26,473 nucleotides of DNA from CAUJGQ01 sp038325665 (GTDB lineage: Bacteria > Chloroflexota > Dehalococcoidia > CAUJGQ01), in contig JBBQJF010000026.1 in NCBI GenBank assembly GCA_038325665.1, forward strand, positions 1-26,473, written 5' to 3'. The notes under the pieces are model-generated. The model saw only the letters and a list, made by a program, of their open reading frames with translations, did no database searches and was not told where the DNA came from. This document shows positions 1 through 7,143 of the stretch, in pieces. The position numbers and the translations under genes were made by a program. Numbering within the stretch: the stretch's first letter is position 1; the number at the start of each line of letters is the position of its first letter.

Positions 1-494
1 CCGTTCGCGTGGCGCGCGGCGGCGATGTGCTCGCGCCGGGGCGTCCCGACCGCGTGATCCAGATTATCGATGCCCGCGACCTGGCCGTAAGGACGAACCG
101 CATGGTCGAGTCCGTCGCGTCCGCCCAGTTGAACGCCACCGGCCCCGACCACGAGCTGACCTTCGGCCGGCTGCTCGACGACTGCACGACCGTCAGCGGT
201 TCGGACGCGCGCCCGGTGTGGGTGAGCGAGCGGTTCCTCACCGAACACGGCGTCACGCCCTGGACAGAACTGCCGTTGTGGGTGCCCGACACCGAGGAGT
301 ACACCGGCTTCGCCGCCATCAACGTGTCCAAGGCGGTCGCGGCCGGCCTGAGCTTCCGTCCCCTCGCCGCCACAATCCGCGACACCCTCGCCTGGGATGC
401 GGCCCGACCCGCCCATACCGAACGCCGCAACGGCCTCAATCCCGGGCGCGAGGCAGAGCTGCTGGCCGCATGGCGGGCATACTCGCCGGCTTGA
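1..494 (+). CDS. NAD-dependent epimerase/dehydratase-like protein, 3' part
   Basis: This is the C-terminal part of a gene whose start lies before the window: the frame is open to the first bases, and the GTG at 9 is just an internal codon. The segment IQIIDARDLA is typical of the substrate-side part of extended short-chain dehydrogenase/reductase proteins (NAD-dependent epimerases and related reductases). The rest (a central LTFGRLLDDC segment and a late GFAAINVSKAVAAGL stretch) fits the C-terminal substrate-binding half of these enzymes. The N-terminal Rossmann glycine motif is outside the window, so neither cofactor nor substrate can be read. It ends in TGA and is followed by an inverted repeat. 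Family is fairly sure, reaction unknown. Confidence 0.72.
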   Translation, partial: VRVARGGDVLAPGRPDRVIQIIDARDLAVRTNRMVESVASAQLNATGPDHELTFGRLLDDCTTVSGSDARPVWVSERFLTEHGVTPWTELPLWVPDTEEYTGFAAINVSKAVAAGLSFRPLAATIRDTLAWDAARPAHTERRNGLNPGREAELLAAWRAYSPA

Positions 495-503
495 GCGAGG
501 ATC

Positions 504-642
504 GAACCGCCAAGACGCCAAGAGCGCCAAGGTCGCCAAGAAGGAATTCGAACGAAGGGGTGGTGGATGGCATTTCGCCTAACCCTTTTCCCTTCCGCAC
601 TTCGCGCGCTTGGCGCTCTTGGCGTCCTTGGCGGTTTGGTTC
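504..642. repeat. Inverted repeat made of degenerate CGCCAAGAG units
   Basis: The left arm (504-540) consists of near-tandem 8-9 base units of the type CGCCAAGAG. The right arm (600-642) is its imperfect reverse complement, so the whole can fold into a long stem with about 60 bases in the loop. The right arm runs into the TGA stop codon (643-641) of the minus-strand BKACE gene. Such CGCCAAG hairpins are dispersed repeats in many GC-rich bacterial genomes and yield spurious ORFs rich in Ala-Lys-Ser or Pro-Arg. It may act as a transcript end or a dispersed non-coding element; nothing here proves which. Confidence 0.75.
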
Positions 643-1534
643 ATTCCCCAGATCGTGTCGGAACTCCAAGAATCTCGGCCGCCCGATCGGGCGTGGCGAC
701 CTCGCGGCCGGCCGCCCTTACCAGCGCGACGGCCTCGGCCACCAGTTCCTCGTTGCGCGGTTGGCGGGGGCCATCGTAGTCTTCGAGGCCGACACGGATG
801 TGGCCCCCGCGCTCCAGCGCCAGTTGGGCTAGTCCTTGCGTAACGTCGCCGCCGAGCACGGCGACCGACCACGGCAGTCCCGTGCCCTCCAACATTGCGA
901 GGTAGGCCTCGAGTCCGGGGCGGGTAGGTGGTAATCCGAATCCGGGCGCCCGCCCGCCGAAGTAGAGCTTTATCAGCGCACCCGGCGGTAGCCGGCCGGC
1001 GGCATGATAGGCAAGTGCGAGGCGCAGGAAGCCCGGCTCGAAGATTGAGATGCTCGGCGCGAGCCGGTGCTCACGGCAGTAGTCCATCATGTAGCGCGCA
1101 TCGGCGTAGGTGTTCTGGTAGACCAGCTCGCTGGCCGCCGGCACGCCCTCGGCGTCGAGTCCACCGAGGTTGACCGAACCGGGGTCAATCAGCCCAAGCC
1201 ACGTCAACCCGGCGGCGTTGAGTTCTTCGATATGGCGGTAGCGCTCACGGATATTCGTGTGCGGTCCGCCGCTGGCCATCGTCGGGTAAAGCAGCGCGTC
1301 CGGCCGCTGCTGGAGGATGCGTCGCCAGGCGGCGGCGTACGGCTCGGTCGCGTGACGGCCGCTCGTGCCGCCGACCACCGGTTCGTCGTTGTGGTTGTGG
1401 ACAATCGCCGCGCCTGCCTCCAGGCAGGCCAGTCCCGATGCGACGATCTCGTCCACGTCGCGTGGGACGTGTGGGTTCTTCCGCTTGGTCGTGCCGCCAT
1501 TGAGAGCCGCTTCGATGATCACGGGAACGGGCAT
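641..1534 (-). CDS. BKACE-family beta-keto acid cleavage enzyme (Kce-like)
   Basis: This 297-residue protein matches the BKACE (DUF849) family, TIM-barrel enzymes that condense a beta-keto acid with acetyl-CoA and cleave it to a CoA ester plus acetoacetate. The founding member is the 3-keto-5-aminohexanoate cleavage enzyme of lysine fermentation. Visible motifs are IVHNHNDE (His46 and His48, zinc ligands), FEPG near 165 and GGHIRVGLEDY (His245, Glu250, the expected third ligand region). The ATG at 1534 is chosen because GGAGG lies about 6 bases upstream; the GTG at 1549 would overlap that site. It lies 21 bases downstream of an alpha/beta hydrolase gene on the same strand, most likely in one transcript. 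The natural substrate cannot be read; family members differ widely. Confidence 0.88.
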   Translation of the reverse strand: MPVPVIIEAALNGGTTKRKNPHVPRDVDEIVASGLACLEAGAAIVHNHNDEPVVGGTSGRHATEPYAAAWRRILQQRPDALLYPTMASGGPHTNIRERYRHIEELNAAGLTWLGLIDPGSVNLGGLDAEGVPAASELVYQNTYADARYMMDYCREHRLAPSISIFEPGFLRLALAYHAAGRLPPGALIKLYFGGRAPGFGLPPTRPGLEAYLAMLEGTGLPWSVAVLGGDVTQGLAQLALERGGHIRVGLEDYDGPRQPRNEELVAEAVALVRAAGREVATPDRAAEILGVPTRSGE

Positions 1535-1555
1535 TGGAGACCTCCACACGCCGTC

Positions 1556-2329
1556 TCACACGTCCTTGAGGAAGCTGTCGAGGATGCGGTTGAACTCGTC
1601 GGGGCGCTCGAAGTAGACAGAGTGGCCGGCGGCGGGGACCATTTCCAGCCGCGCGCCGAGGATCTGAGACCGCGCGACGCGGATCACCTCCGGCGGGATG
1701 AGCACGTCGTCCTCGCCCTCGATGAACAGCACCGGCATCGTCAGCGCCGTCGCCTGTTCGACGGTGACGGCCAGACGGTTCATGGGCGTGCCACTGCCCA
1801 GAGATTGCTCGCGCGGCGGATTGGCGCTGAAGATCTGCTCGTAAAGGAACGCGCCCGTGGGGCTGCGGTCGCGGAACCCCCGACTGATCGCTCCTTCAAG
1901 CAATTGCAGACCAGCCCGCCGTTCCTGTGCCGCCGCGCGGGCCGCCTCCAGTTCCGGCGATGTCAACCCGCCGGCGGTGTCGGCCATCACCAACGCCCGT
2001 ACGTTCTCGGGGTGCGTAACCGCGTAGCCGAGACACGTCCACCCGCCCATCGATTGCGCCACCAGTCGCACCCCGGTGAGGTCGAGGTACGTGATTAAGG
2101 CCGCCAGATCCTCATCAAACCGGGGACGCTGCTCCACCGGCCGTGGGTCGAGCGAGCGGCCGAAGCCGCGATGGTCGAACGTGACGCAGGTATACCGGTC
2201 GCGAAAGAACGGCACCTGCTGGAACCACGATAGATGGTTGCCGCCCGCGCCGTGGGCGAAGACGATCGCTGGCCCGGAGCCATGGGTCTCATAGTACAGT
2301 TCAGCGCCGCCGGTGGTGAACATGGGCAT
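1556..2329 (-). CDS. Alpha/beta-fold hydrolase
   Basis: This 257-residue protein is a typical single-domain alpha/beta hydrolase. The oxyanion segment FAHGAGGNHLSW is near 24-35, the nucleophile elbow is AQSMGG (Ser93), the acid is in IEGEDDVLIPPE (Asp207 or Asp208) and the catalytic histidine is in AAGHSVYFE (His236). The sequence resembles esterases and C-C or lactone hydrolases; specificity cannot be told. The start at 2329 follows GGGGGAG about 7 bases upstream; the longer reading from 2437 adds a low-complexity leader with no ribosome binding site. No signal peptide, so cytoplasmic. It is followed after 21 bases by the BKACE gene, suggesting it feeds or drains the same acid. Confidence 0.9.
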   Translation of the reverse strand: MPMFTTGGAELYYETHGSGPAIVFAHGAGGNHLSWFQQVPFFRDRYTCVTFDHRGFGRSLDPRPVEQRPRFDEDLAALITYLDLTGVRLVAQSMGGWTCLGYAVTHPENVRALVMADTAGGLTSPELEAARAAAQERRAGLQLLEGAISRGFRDRSPTGAFLYEQIFSANPPREQSLGSGTPMNRLAVTVEQATALTMPVLFIEGEDDVLIPPEVIRVARSQILGARLEMVPAAGHSVYFERPDEFNRILDSFLKDV

Positions 2330-2556
2330 GATGCTCTCCCCCTTCGCATGGTCATGGCGCGTGCCTCCGCCTGCCTTGGCCCGAGTCGCGCGCTCGTGCG
2401 CCGGCATCCTTCCCGAGACAGACGCGGGCGTGACCAATCATACCCGACGAGGCTGTATGACCACGCATCAGCAATCGGGATGGAGCGTGGTCACGGGGCG
2501 GCAGCTCGCCCGCGCCGCTCTTCCATGACCCCGAGCGCGGGCAGCGGACGGCACGG

Positions 2557-3114
2557 TCACTGCAATGGGGCGGTGATCCACCTCCAGATCGCCTGCACTG
2601 CCTCGACCGCCGTGAAGCCGTCAAGCCAGCGGCCCTCGTGCAGGGCATATTCCTGGACCTCTTTGAGCGCGAGAAGCAGCCCGCCCCATCCCACGATCTG
2701 GCGGCGTGTGAAGGCGTAACCCGGTCGCCAGTGCGTGACGGCGGCGACGAACACGAACCAGAACTCGAACAGGTTGGGGAACAGCGGCAGCAGATACCGC
2801 CACCCCGTGAATTCAAAGGCGACGAAGCCGATCAGCCGGTACGCGTACAGAACAATAGCAATTCGACGCGGCACGTCCTGCCAGCGCCGCGAGACCATGA
2901 GGAAGCCGAGCATGTAGACCTGGTCAACGTATTTGTCGAAGCGCTGGTAATCGCCCAGACCCCCCAGGTCGAGGAGATTCATCAGGAACAAGTCGCTCAG
3001 GTCAGCGATGATCGCGATCAGCGCCCCCGCGAATGCCCAGCGGAGCACGGGCAATGACCCTAGCACCCGCACCGCGCCAATGACCACCATCTCCCATGTG
3101 AGATCGGTGATCAT
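2557..3114 (-). CDS. Uncharacterised polytopic membrane protein
   Basis: This 185-residue protein has four to five hydrophobic segments (about 9-50, 85-102, 107-126, 140-150). Polar, probably conserved patches lie between them: YQRFDKYVDQVYM (56-68), YRLIGFVAFEFTG (92-104), FPNLFEFWF (112-120) and KEVQEYALH (151-159). The patches look like those of a conserved but uncharacterised membrane family I have seen in Chloroflexi-like sequences; I cannot name a function. The ATG at 3114 overlaps the stop codon of a 12-codon leader ORF (TGATG) that has a good ribosome binding site, while the gene has no strong one of its own, so translational coupling is likely. It lies 88 bases downstream of the LLM-class oxidoreductase gene and may share its transcript. 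Confidence 0.72.
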   Translation of the reverse strand: MITDLTWEMVVIGAVRVLGSLPVLRWAFAGALIAIIADLSDLFLMNLLDLGGLGDYQRFDKYVDQVYMLGFLMVSRRWQDVPRRIAIVLYAYRLIGFVAFEFTGWRYLLPLFPNLFEFWFVFVAAVTHWRPGYAFTRRQIVGWGGLLLALKEVQEYALHEGRWLDGFTAVEAVQAIWRWITAPLQ

Positions 3115-3152
3115 CAGGGAGCAGCATGACCCGGTAGACGTGATAGATACAC
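3114..3152 (-). CDS. Possible leader peptide ORF (12 codons)
   Basis: On the minus strand a GGGAGGAG site is followed by GTG at 3152 and a 12-codon ORF (VYLSRLPGHAAP in translation, first residue Met). Its TGA shares one base with the ATG of the downstream membrane protein gene (TGATG). The overlap and the lack of a strong ribosome binding site for the larger gene make a translational-coupling leader plausible. An alternative is that the membrane protein starts elsewhere and the ORF is chance. Confidence 0.35.
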   Translation of the reverse strand: MYLSRLPGHAAP

Positions 3153-3202
3153 GGTCTCCTCCCGCTCCGCTGGCGAGCATCGGTCGCACCGTCGAACCGC
3201 GC

Positions 3203-4213
3203 TCACGTCTGCCGCAGCACGGGCATGACCTCGCGGGCCAGCAGCTTGATGGATTGAAGGGCATGTTCGACCGGCATGCCGCTCCAATGCGAGCGGATGA
3301 TCAGATGGTCGATGCCCAGCTCGTCGCGCCATGGCAGGAGCGCACGCAGGCAGTCATCGGGTGTGCCGACCACGAAGCGGTCCGCCTCGAGCGCGTCGAA
3401 CGGAATATCGAAGGACTCCTGTCCGGGCATCGCCTTATCCTGACCCCAGTTGGCGTACACCTGGTATTTGGCGGAGAGGTTCGGTCCGGCGAGCGCGTGC
3501 GCGGTGGCGCGGTCGGGAGCGCAGAACACCTCGCGGATCAGAGGCGTCTCGGCGGCGGGCGGGCGGCCATGCGCGCCGCGTACCTCGCGGAAGATCGCGA
3601 GCTGGCCGGCGATCGTCGCGCGGGTGGCGTGCGGGTTGATCAGCCAGGCGTCGCCGAGGCGGGCGGCGCGTTTGACCGCCACGTCGTTGTTCGCGGCGAT
3701 CCAGATCGGCGGGTGTGGACGCTGCACCGGGCGGATGGTGAGCGACGCCCCGTTCAGCCGGCACCACGGCAAATCCGCGTCAACCTTCTCCCCCGTCCAC
3801 AGCGCTTGCACCAGGCGCAGATTCTCCTCGAAGCGGCGCACCCGCTCGCTTCGCGTGATACCGAAGGCGTTGTACTCGGCGTCGCGGTAGCCCAGCCCCA
3901 CACCGAAAATCAACCGCCCCCGGCAGATCACGTCGAGTGAGGCGACCGTCTCAGCCACATCGAGCGGGTTGTGGAGCGCCAGCAGCATGATACCCAGGCC
4001 GAGCGTCATGTCGCCGGCGTCCGCCGCCAGCCGCGCCAGGTACGGCGCCGGTTGCAGCATCGCCACACCATCAGAGAGGTAGTGCTGCGGTACCCACGCG
4101 GAGTCCCACCCCGCGTCACGCGCCGCGTGCAACATCGCGAGCTGCTCGTCCAACCCCCGCACCATATCCCGCCCGACCGGATGCTGATTGGTCAGAAAGA
4201 TGCCGACGCGCAT
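3203..4213 (-). CDS. LLM-class flavin/F420-dependent oxidoreductase
   Basis: This 336-residue protein has the luciferase-like monooxygenase TIM-barrel pattern: MRVGIFLTNQH at the start, WDSAWVPQHYL near 36-46, LGLGIMLLALHNPLDVAE near 72-89, GRLIFGVGLGYRDAEYNAFG near 99-118, and RPHPPIWIAANNDVAVKRAARLGD near 165-188. The DAEYNAFGI segment and lack of a partner subunit fit the single-chain F420-dependent or FMN-dependent oxidoreductases common in Actinobacteria and Chloroflexi. Cofactor choice is inferred, not shown. ATG at 4213 is preceded by GGAG about 10 bases away. It lies downstream of the molybdopterin oxidoreductase gene, separated by a hairpin repeat, and upstream of the membrane protein gene. 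Confidence 0.88.
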   Translation of the reverse strand: MRVGIFLTNQHPVGRDMVRGLDEQLAMLHAARDAGWDSAWVPQHYLSDGVAMLQPAPYLARLAADAGDMTLGLGIMLLALHNPLDVAETVASLDVICRGRLIFGVGLGYRDAEYNAFGITRSERVRRFEENLRLVQALWTGEKVDADLPWCRLNGASLTIRPVQRPHPPIWIAANNDVAVKRAARLGDAWLINPHATRATIAGQLAIFREVRGAHGRPPAAETPLIREVFCAPDRATAHALAGPNLSAKYQVYANWGQDKAMPGQESFDIPFDALEADRFVVGTPDDCLRALLPWRDELGIDHLIIRSHWSGMPVEHALQSIKLLAREVMPVLRQT

Positions 4214-4231
4214 GGCTCACGCTCCTGAACC

Positions 4232-4331
4232 GAGAGAAACCGGAACCGCGGAGACGCGGAGGACGCAAAGACGGACGCGGAGATTCCTATCAGATCTCCG
4301 CGCCGCCTCCGCGTCTCGCCGGTTTACTCTC
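4232..4331. repeat. Inverted repeat of CGCGGAGACGCGGAG type
   Basis: The left arm (about 4232-4284) and right arm (about 4294-4331) are imperfect reverse complements: GAGAGAAACCGG at the outer end, GAGACGCGGAGG inside, and GCGGAGAT against ATCTCCGC at the tip with a short loop (4285-4293). The right arm runs into the TGA of the molybdopterin oxidoreductase gene (4332-4330). Layout and unit style copy the 504-642 element but the sequence differs. It may end or stabilise the minus-strand transcript, or be a dispersed non-autonomous element. Confidence 0.78.
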
Positions 4332-6411
4332 ACTCAACCGCCGCTACCTCCACCCGCGCCTCATACGCTGCTTGCCCGGCGGGGAAGGCGGCGGCGGCGG
4401 CATCGGGCACGGCGCGGGCGCCGCTGGTGAGGTCATTGACACCTTGCCAGCCGTCGTGCATCCAGACGACGCCCGCGGGTACGCGGTCGGTGACAAGCGC
4501 ACGGGCGGCCATCGCGCCGCGATCGTTGAACAGCCGGATAGGCGCTCTGTCCAAGATGTGACGGCCGGCAGCGTCCGCCGGGTTGATCCATAGGCGCGGC
4601 TCCGGGTCTGCTTTGGCGAGCGAGGGCAGCGCGCGGCCATGGTCGTAGAAGGCGTGAAAGTGCGTGAGGGCGCGCCCCTGGCGAAATACCAGCGGATAGG
4701 CGGCGGCCCGATCCGGGTCGCGTCGCGCATCCTCCAGCGGCGGCTCGTACGCGGGCAGCGCGGGCAGCCCCATCGCGACCGCCCGCTCCGAGACGAACTC
4801 GACCCGGCCGGACGGCGTGCCGAAGCGCAGGTCGGGGTGGGCGACGTGTGACACCGCCAGCGGCTGGCGGCCGTCTTGTGCCCGCAGTTGCTCCGGCGTG
4901 ACCCCGCCGGTGGCAGGGTGGTCGAACACCGCCGTCATCAGCTCATCGGTATCGGCCCAAGGGTAGAAGTCGTCGATGCCAAGTCGTTCGGCCAGTTGTT
5001 GCATGACCCACGACGCCGTTCGGGACTCGCCGCGGGCGGAGATCGCCTGATCCATCAGGTAGAGGTGGGTGTTGGTCATCTTGTAGCCGGTTTCCTCCAG
5101 CCACGAGGTACCGGGCAGGACGATATCGGCGCAGGCGCGGGCCGTGTCGTTCATGAACAAGTCGAAGCTGACGACGAGGTCCATGCCCGCCATCGCCCGC
5201 TTGAGCCGGCCCGCGTCCGCGAACGAGGAGAGCATATTGGTACCGAACAGCAACAGCACCTTGACCCGGCCCGCCTCCAACTGGTCGAGTACCGTGCTCA
5301 TTTCGCTGGGCAAGTACGGCTGGCCGGAAGGCGGCGCGGGGCGCCGATCTTCGGCCGCGACGGAGGCGAGTCCCTGGCCGTGACTGTTGGCCGCGTGACG
5401 CGGGCCGAATCCGCCGCCGGGCTGCCCGAGTGCGCCCGTAAGCGCCGGCAGACAGCCAACAGCACGCCCGGCCATCCAACCGTTGCCGGTCTTGTGCATC
5501 GATGCGCCGCCCAGCAGGATCATGCTCTGCCGCGTCGCGGCATAGGTGCGCGCCAGCGCGCGGATGTCTTCGGCGGGGATGCCAGTCTCGATCGCGGCCC
5601 ACGCGGGCGTGTACTGCTGGATGTGCGCGGCAAGCTCGGCGAATCCCTCGGTGTGCGCGGCCACGAACGGGGCATCGTGCAAGCCTTCGCTGGTGATTAC
5701 ATGAATCATCGCCAGCGCCAGCGCGGCATCCGTGCCGGGGCGGATGATGTACGTGTCGTCGGCCTGCTCGAACGCCTCCGTGCGGCGGACATCGATCACG
5801 ATCACCCGCGCGCCGCGCTTCTTGGCGGCGACCAGATAGGGAGCCGTGGCCGGCTGGCTGGCGAGGTTGGCGCCCCACAGCACGATTAGGTCGGAGTGAG
5901 CCGCCATGTCTTCCTTGGTGCTCACCTCCAGCGGTCCGGTGAGGAACAGGCCGAAGGCGCCCAGGCCCCAGCAGACCGTCGCGGGGTTCCACCACTGGAA
6001 GCCGCCGAGGTTGCAGAACCGCTGCGCCACCTGGCGATGCACCGTGTTCGGGATCAGCCCGTGGGTGTGGTACAACGCCACGGCTTCCGGACCCACCCGC
6101 CGGATTTGGGCAGCGATCCGGTCGAGCGCCTCATCCCAGGGCGTATCACACCAGCCGTCTGTGCCGCGCTCCACCCGCGTGCGTGGACGAAGGATGCGGC
6201 GCGGACTGTCGAAGATCTCGCTCGTCGCGCGCCCGCGGATGCACAGAAAGCCGCGGCTGTCGGGGTTGTCCTTGTCGCCGCGGATGCTGAGCACCCGGTC
6301 GTCCTCCACCTCGACCACCATGCCGCAATAGGTTGGGTGGCAGTTCATCGGGCACATCGTGTGCAGCGTGCGGCGGCCGGTGGTCGTGCTGGTGTTGGAG
6401 GTCGTCGTCAT
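4330..6411 (-). CDS. Molybdopterin-dependent oxidoreductase, large [4Fe-4S] subunit
   Basis: This 693-residue protein belongs to the DMSO reductase/formate dehydrogenase superfamily. The N-terminal domain has cluster ligands Cys20, Cys24, Cys29 and Cys57 (CPMNCHPTYCG then GFLCIRGRA). It continues with the NAD-like fold around LIVLWGANLASQPATAP, the VIVIDVRRTEAFEQAD segment, the GGGFGPRHAANSHGQ loop, the VVSFDLFMNDTARACADIVLP segment and a C-terminal molybdopterin dinucleotide-binding domain (LWINPADAAGRHI ... RALVTDRVPAGVVWMHDGW). No Tat signal is visible, so it is probably cytoplasmic. No small electron-transfer subunit is adjacent; it may be a stand-alone enzyme. ATG at 6411 follows GGGGTGAG; an ATG at 6429 is the alternative. 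Substrate unknown. Confidence 0.9.
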   Translation of the reverse strand: MTTTSNTSTTTGRRTLHTMCPMNCHPTYCGMVVEVEDDRVLSIRGDKDNPDSRGFLCIRGRATSEIFDSPRRILRPRTRVERGTDGWCDTPWDEALDRIAAQIRRVGPEAVALYHTHGLIPNTVHRQVAQRFCNLGGFQWWNPATVCWGLGAFGLFLTGPLEVSTKEDMAAHSDLIVLWGANLASQPATAPYLVAAKKRGARVIVIDVRRTEAFEQADDTYIIRPGTDAALALAMIHVITSEGLHDAPFVAAHTEGFAELAAHIQQYTPAWAAIETGIPAEDIRALARTYAATRQSMILLGGASMHKTGNGWMAGRAVGCLPALTGALGQPGGGFGPRHAANSHGQGLASVAAEDRRPAPPSGQPYLPSEMSTVLDQLEAGRVKVLLLFGTNMLSSFADAGRLKRAMAGMDLVVSFDLFMNDTARACADIVLPGTSWLEETGYKMTNTHLYLMDQAISARGESRTASWVMQQLAERLGIDDFYPWADTDELMTAVFDHPATGGVTPEQLRAQDGRQPLAVSHVAHPDLRFGTPSGRVEFVSERAVAMGLPALPAYEPPLEDARRDPDRAAAYPLVFRQGRALTHFHAFYDHGRALPSLAKADPEPRLWINPADAAGRHILDRAPIRLFNDRGAMAARALVTDRVPAGVVWMHDGWQGVNDLTSGARAVPDAAAAAFPAGQAAYEARVEVAAVE

Positions 6412-6744
6412 GGCACTCACCCCGATCATGTGTCAGGCATGATAGCACCAGACGGGGGCGGCGGCTCGTGGGCGTGGGTCGGTATGTCATGTCTCGTGGA
6501 GCGTCAGACTACTCGTTTGGCGCCGAGCCGTTCACACCCTCCGGGAAGATTAACGAGAGCAGACGACCCACCGGGTCGCCCTACGGAAGACGAACGCGCG
6601 GACACTGGTAGGGGCGACCCGGTAGGTCGTCCGCGTATGCGTGATAACGAGCGATTTTTCTAACGAGCTAATCAGAGATGCCGCTTTCACGGGGCGGCCC
6701 CGGTCTTTCACGACCAGGACTGCGTCATCGACCGTCCATCACGT
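6412..6744. other. Gene-free stretch with one hairpin repeat
   Basis: About 330 bases separate the molybdopterin oxidoreductase start from the extended end of the DUF2283 frame. Apart from the inverted repeat at 6564-6629 I see no gene, RNA or clear promoter. The part next to 6411 should contain the promoter of the minus-strand oxidoreductase gene, but no convincing -35/-10 pair could be picked. Confidence 0.5.
6564..6629. repeat. Inverted repeat of GGGCGACCCGGTGGGTCG type
   Basis: The left arm (6564-6584, CGACCCACCGGGTCGCCCTA...) and right arm (6608-6629) are reverse complements with one substitution and one indel, around a 23-base spacer. The GGGCGACCC-GTGGGTCGCCC core recurs at 23999-24073, so it is a dispersed family within this window. 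Such elements give spurious Pro-Gly-Arg-Pro ORFs in many Chloroflexi genomes. Confidence 0.75.
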
Positions 6745-6807
6745 TTAGATCACGCGAAGGATCTGGATGCCTTCCGCTTCGAGCAAACCGAGGACACGAT
6801 CCTGCTC

Positions 6808-6999
6808 TCATACGCCCTCGAGGTACATTCCTTCGCTCATGTCGAGGAATTCAATCCCTCCGACGCGGCCATCCTCGATGAGGTTGATCAGGCGCAGATC
6901 GTCGAGTTCGTGGGTACGCGCGACGGGCGCGTCCAAGAGTCTCACGTACACCGCGTCCGCGCCCGCATCGTAGCCCACGGTGGGTATGGTCGCGTCCAT
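6808..6999 (-). CDS. DUF2283 protein, probably truncated by in-frame UGA
   Basis: This 63-residue protein has the DUF2283 pattern: VGYDAGADAVYVRLLD near 8-23, a central HELDDLRLINLIEDGRV and GIEFLDMSEG near the end. DUF2283 proteins are small, of unknown role, often near toxin-antitoxin or mobile loci. The ATG at 6999 has GGAGG seven bases upstream; longer readings from 7053 lack this. Directly after the TGA (6810-6808) the same frame stays open for 20 more codons (to TAA at 6745), with a helix-like tail (VLGLLEAEGIQILRV) of protein-like composition. This suggests a longer ancestral protein cut by a nonsense change, or readthrough. It lies alone downstream of the glycosyltransferase gene. Confidence 0.78.
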   Translation of the reverse strand: MDATIPTVGYDAGADAVYVRLLDAPVARTHELDDLRLINLIEDGRVGGIEFLDMSEGMYLEGV

Positions 7000-7079
7000 T
7001 ACAGTTCCTCCGTCCATCACCGATGAATCGCTGGAACTCAGTGTAGGATCCACGGGTGCGCCATCATACCGAGTGGGCA

Positions 7080-7118
7080 GGCGCCGACGCGGTGCTATGG
7101 TTGCACCGCATCGGCGCC
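7080..7118 (-). terminator. Strong hairpin after the glycosyltransferase gene
   Basis: Arms 7080-7095 and 7103-7118 are reverse complements over 16 bases with one mismatch, around a 7-base loop. The hairpin starts about 26 bases after the minus-strand glycosyltransferase stop and lies before the DUF2283 start. No U-run follows, so it may be a GC-rich terminator without U-tract, an mRNA end stabiliser or an attenuator. Confidence 0.5.
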
Positions 7119-7143
7119 GCGGGGCGGTGTGCCGGCGTACTGG

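Noticed and set aside
1067..2098. Long plus-strand open frame opposite the BKACE and hydrolase genes
   Set aside because: Arg/His/Val-rich shadow of two clearly recognised minus-strand genes, with no domain signal.
3008..3940. Long plus-strand open frame opposite the LLM-class gene
   Set aside because: GC-rich antisense shadow; no motif or ribosome site.
4876..5060. tRNA or other structured RNA genes anywhere in the window
   Set aside because: No cloverleaf with a TpsiC-type GTTCGA arm and matching acceptor stem was found by eye; a tRNAscan or Rfam run would settle it.
4876..5889. Long plus-strand open frame opposite the molybdopterin oxidoreductase
   Set aside because: Antisense shadow of a well supported gene.
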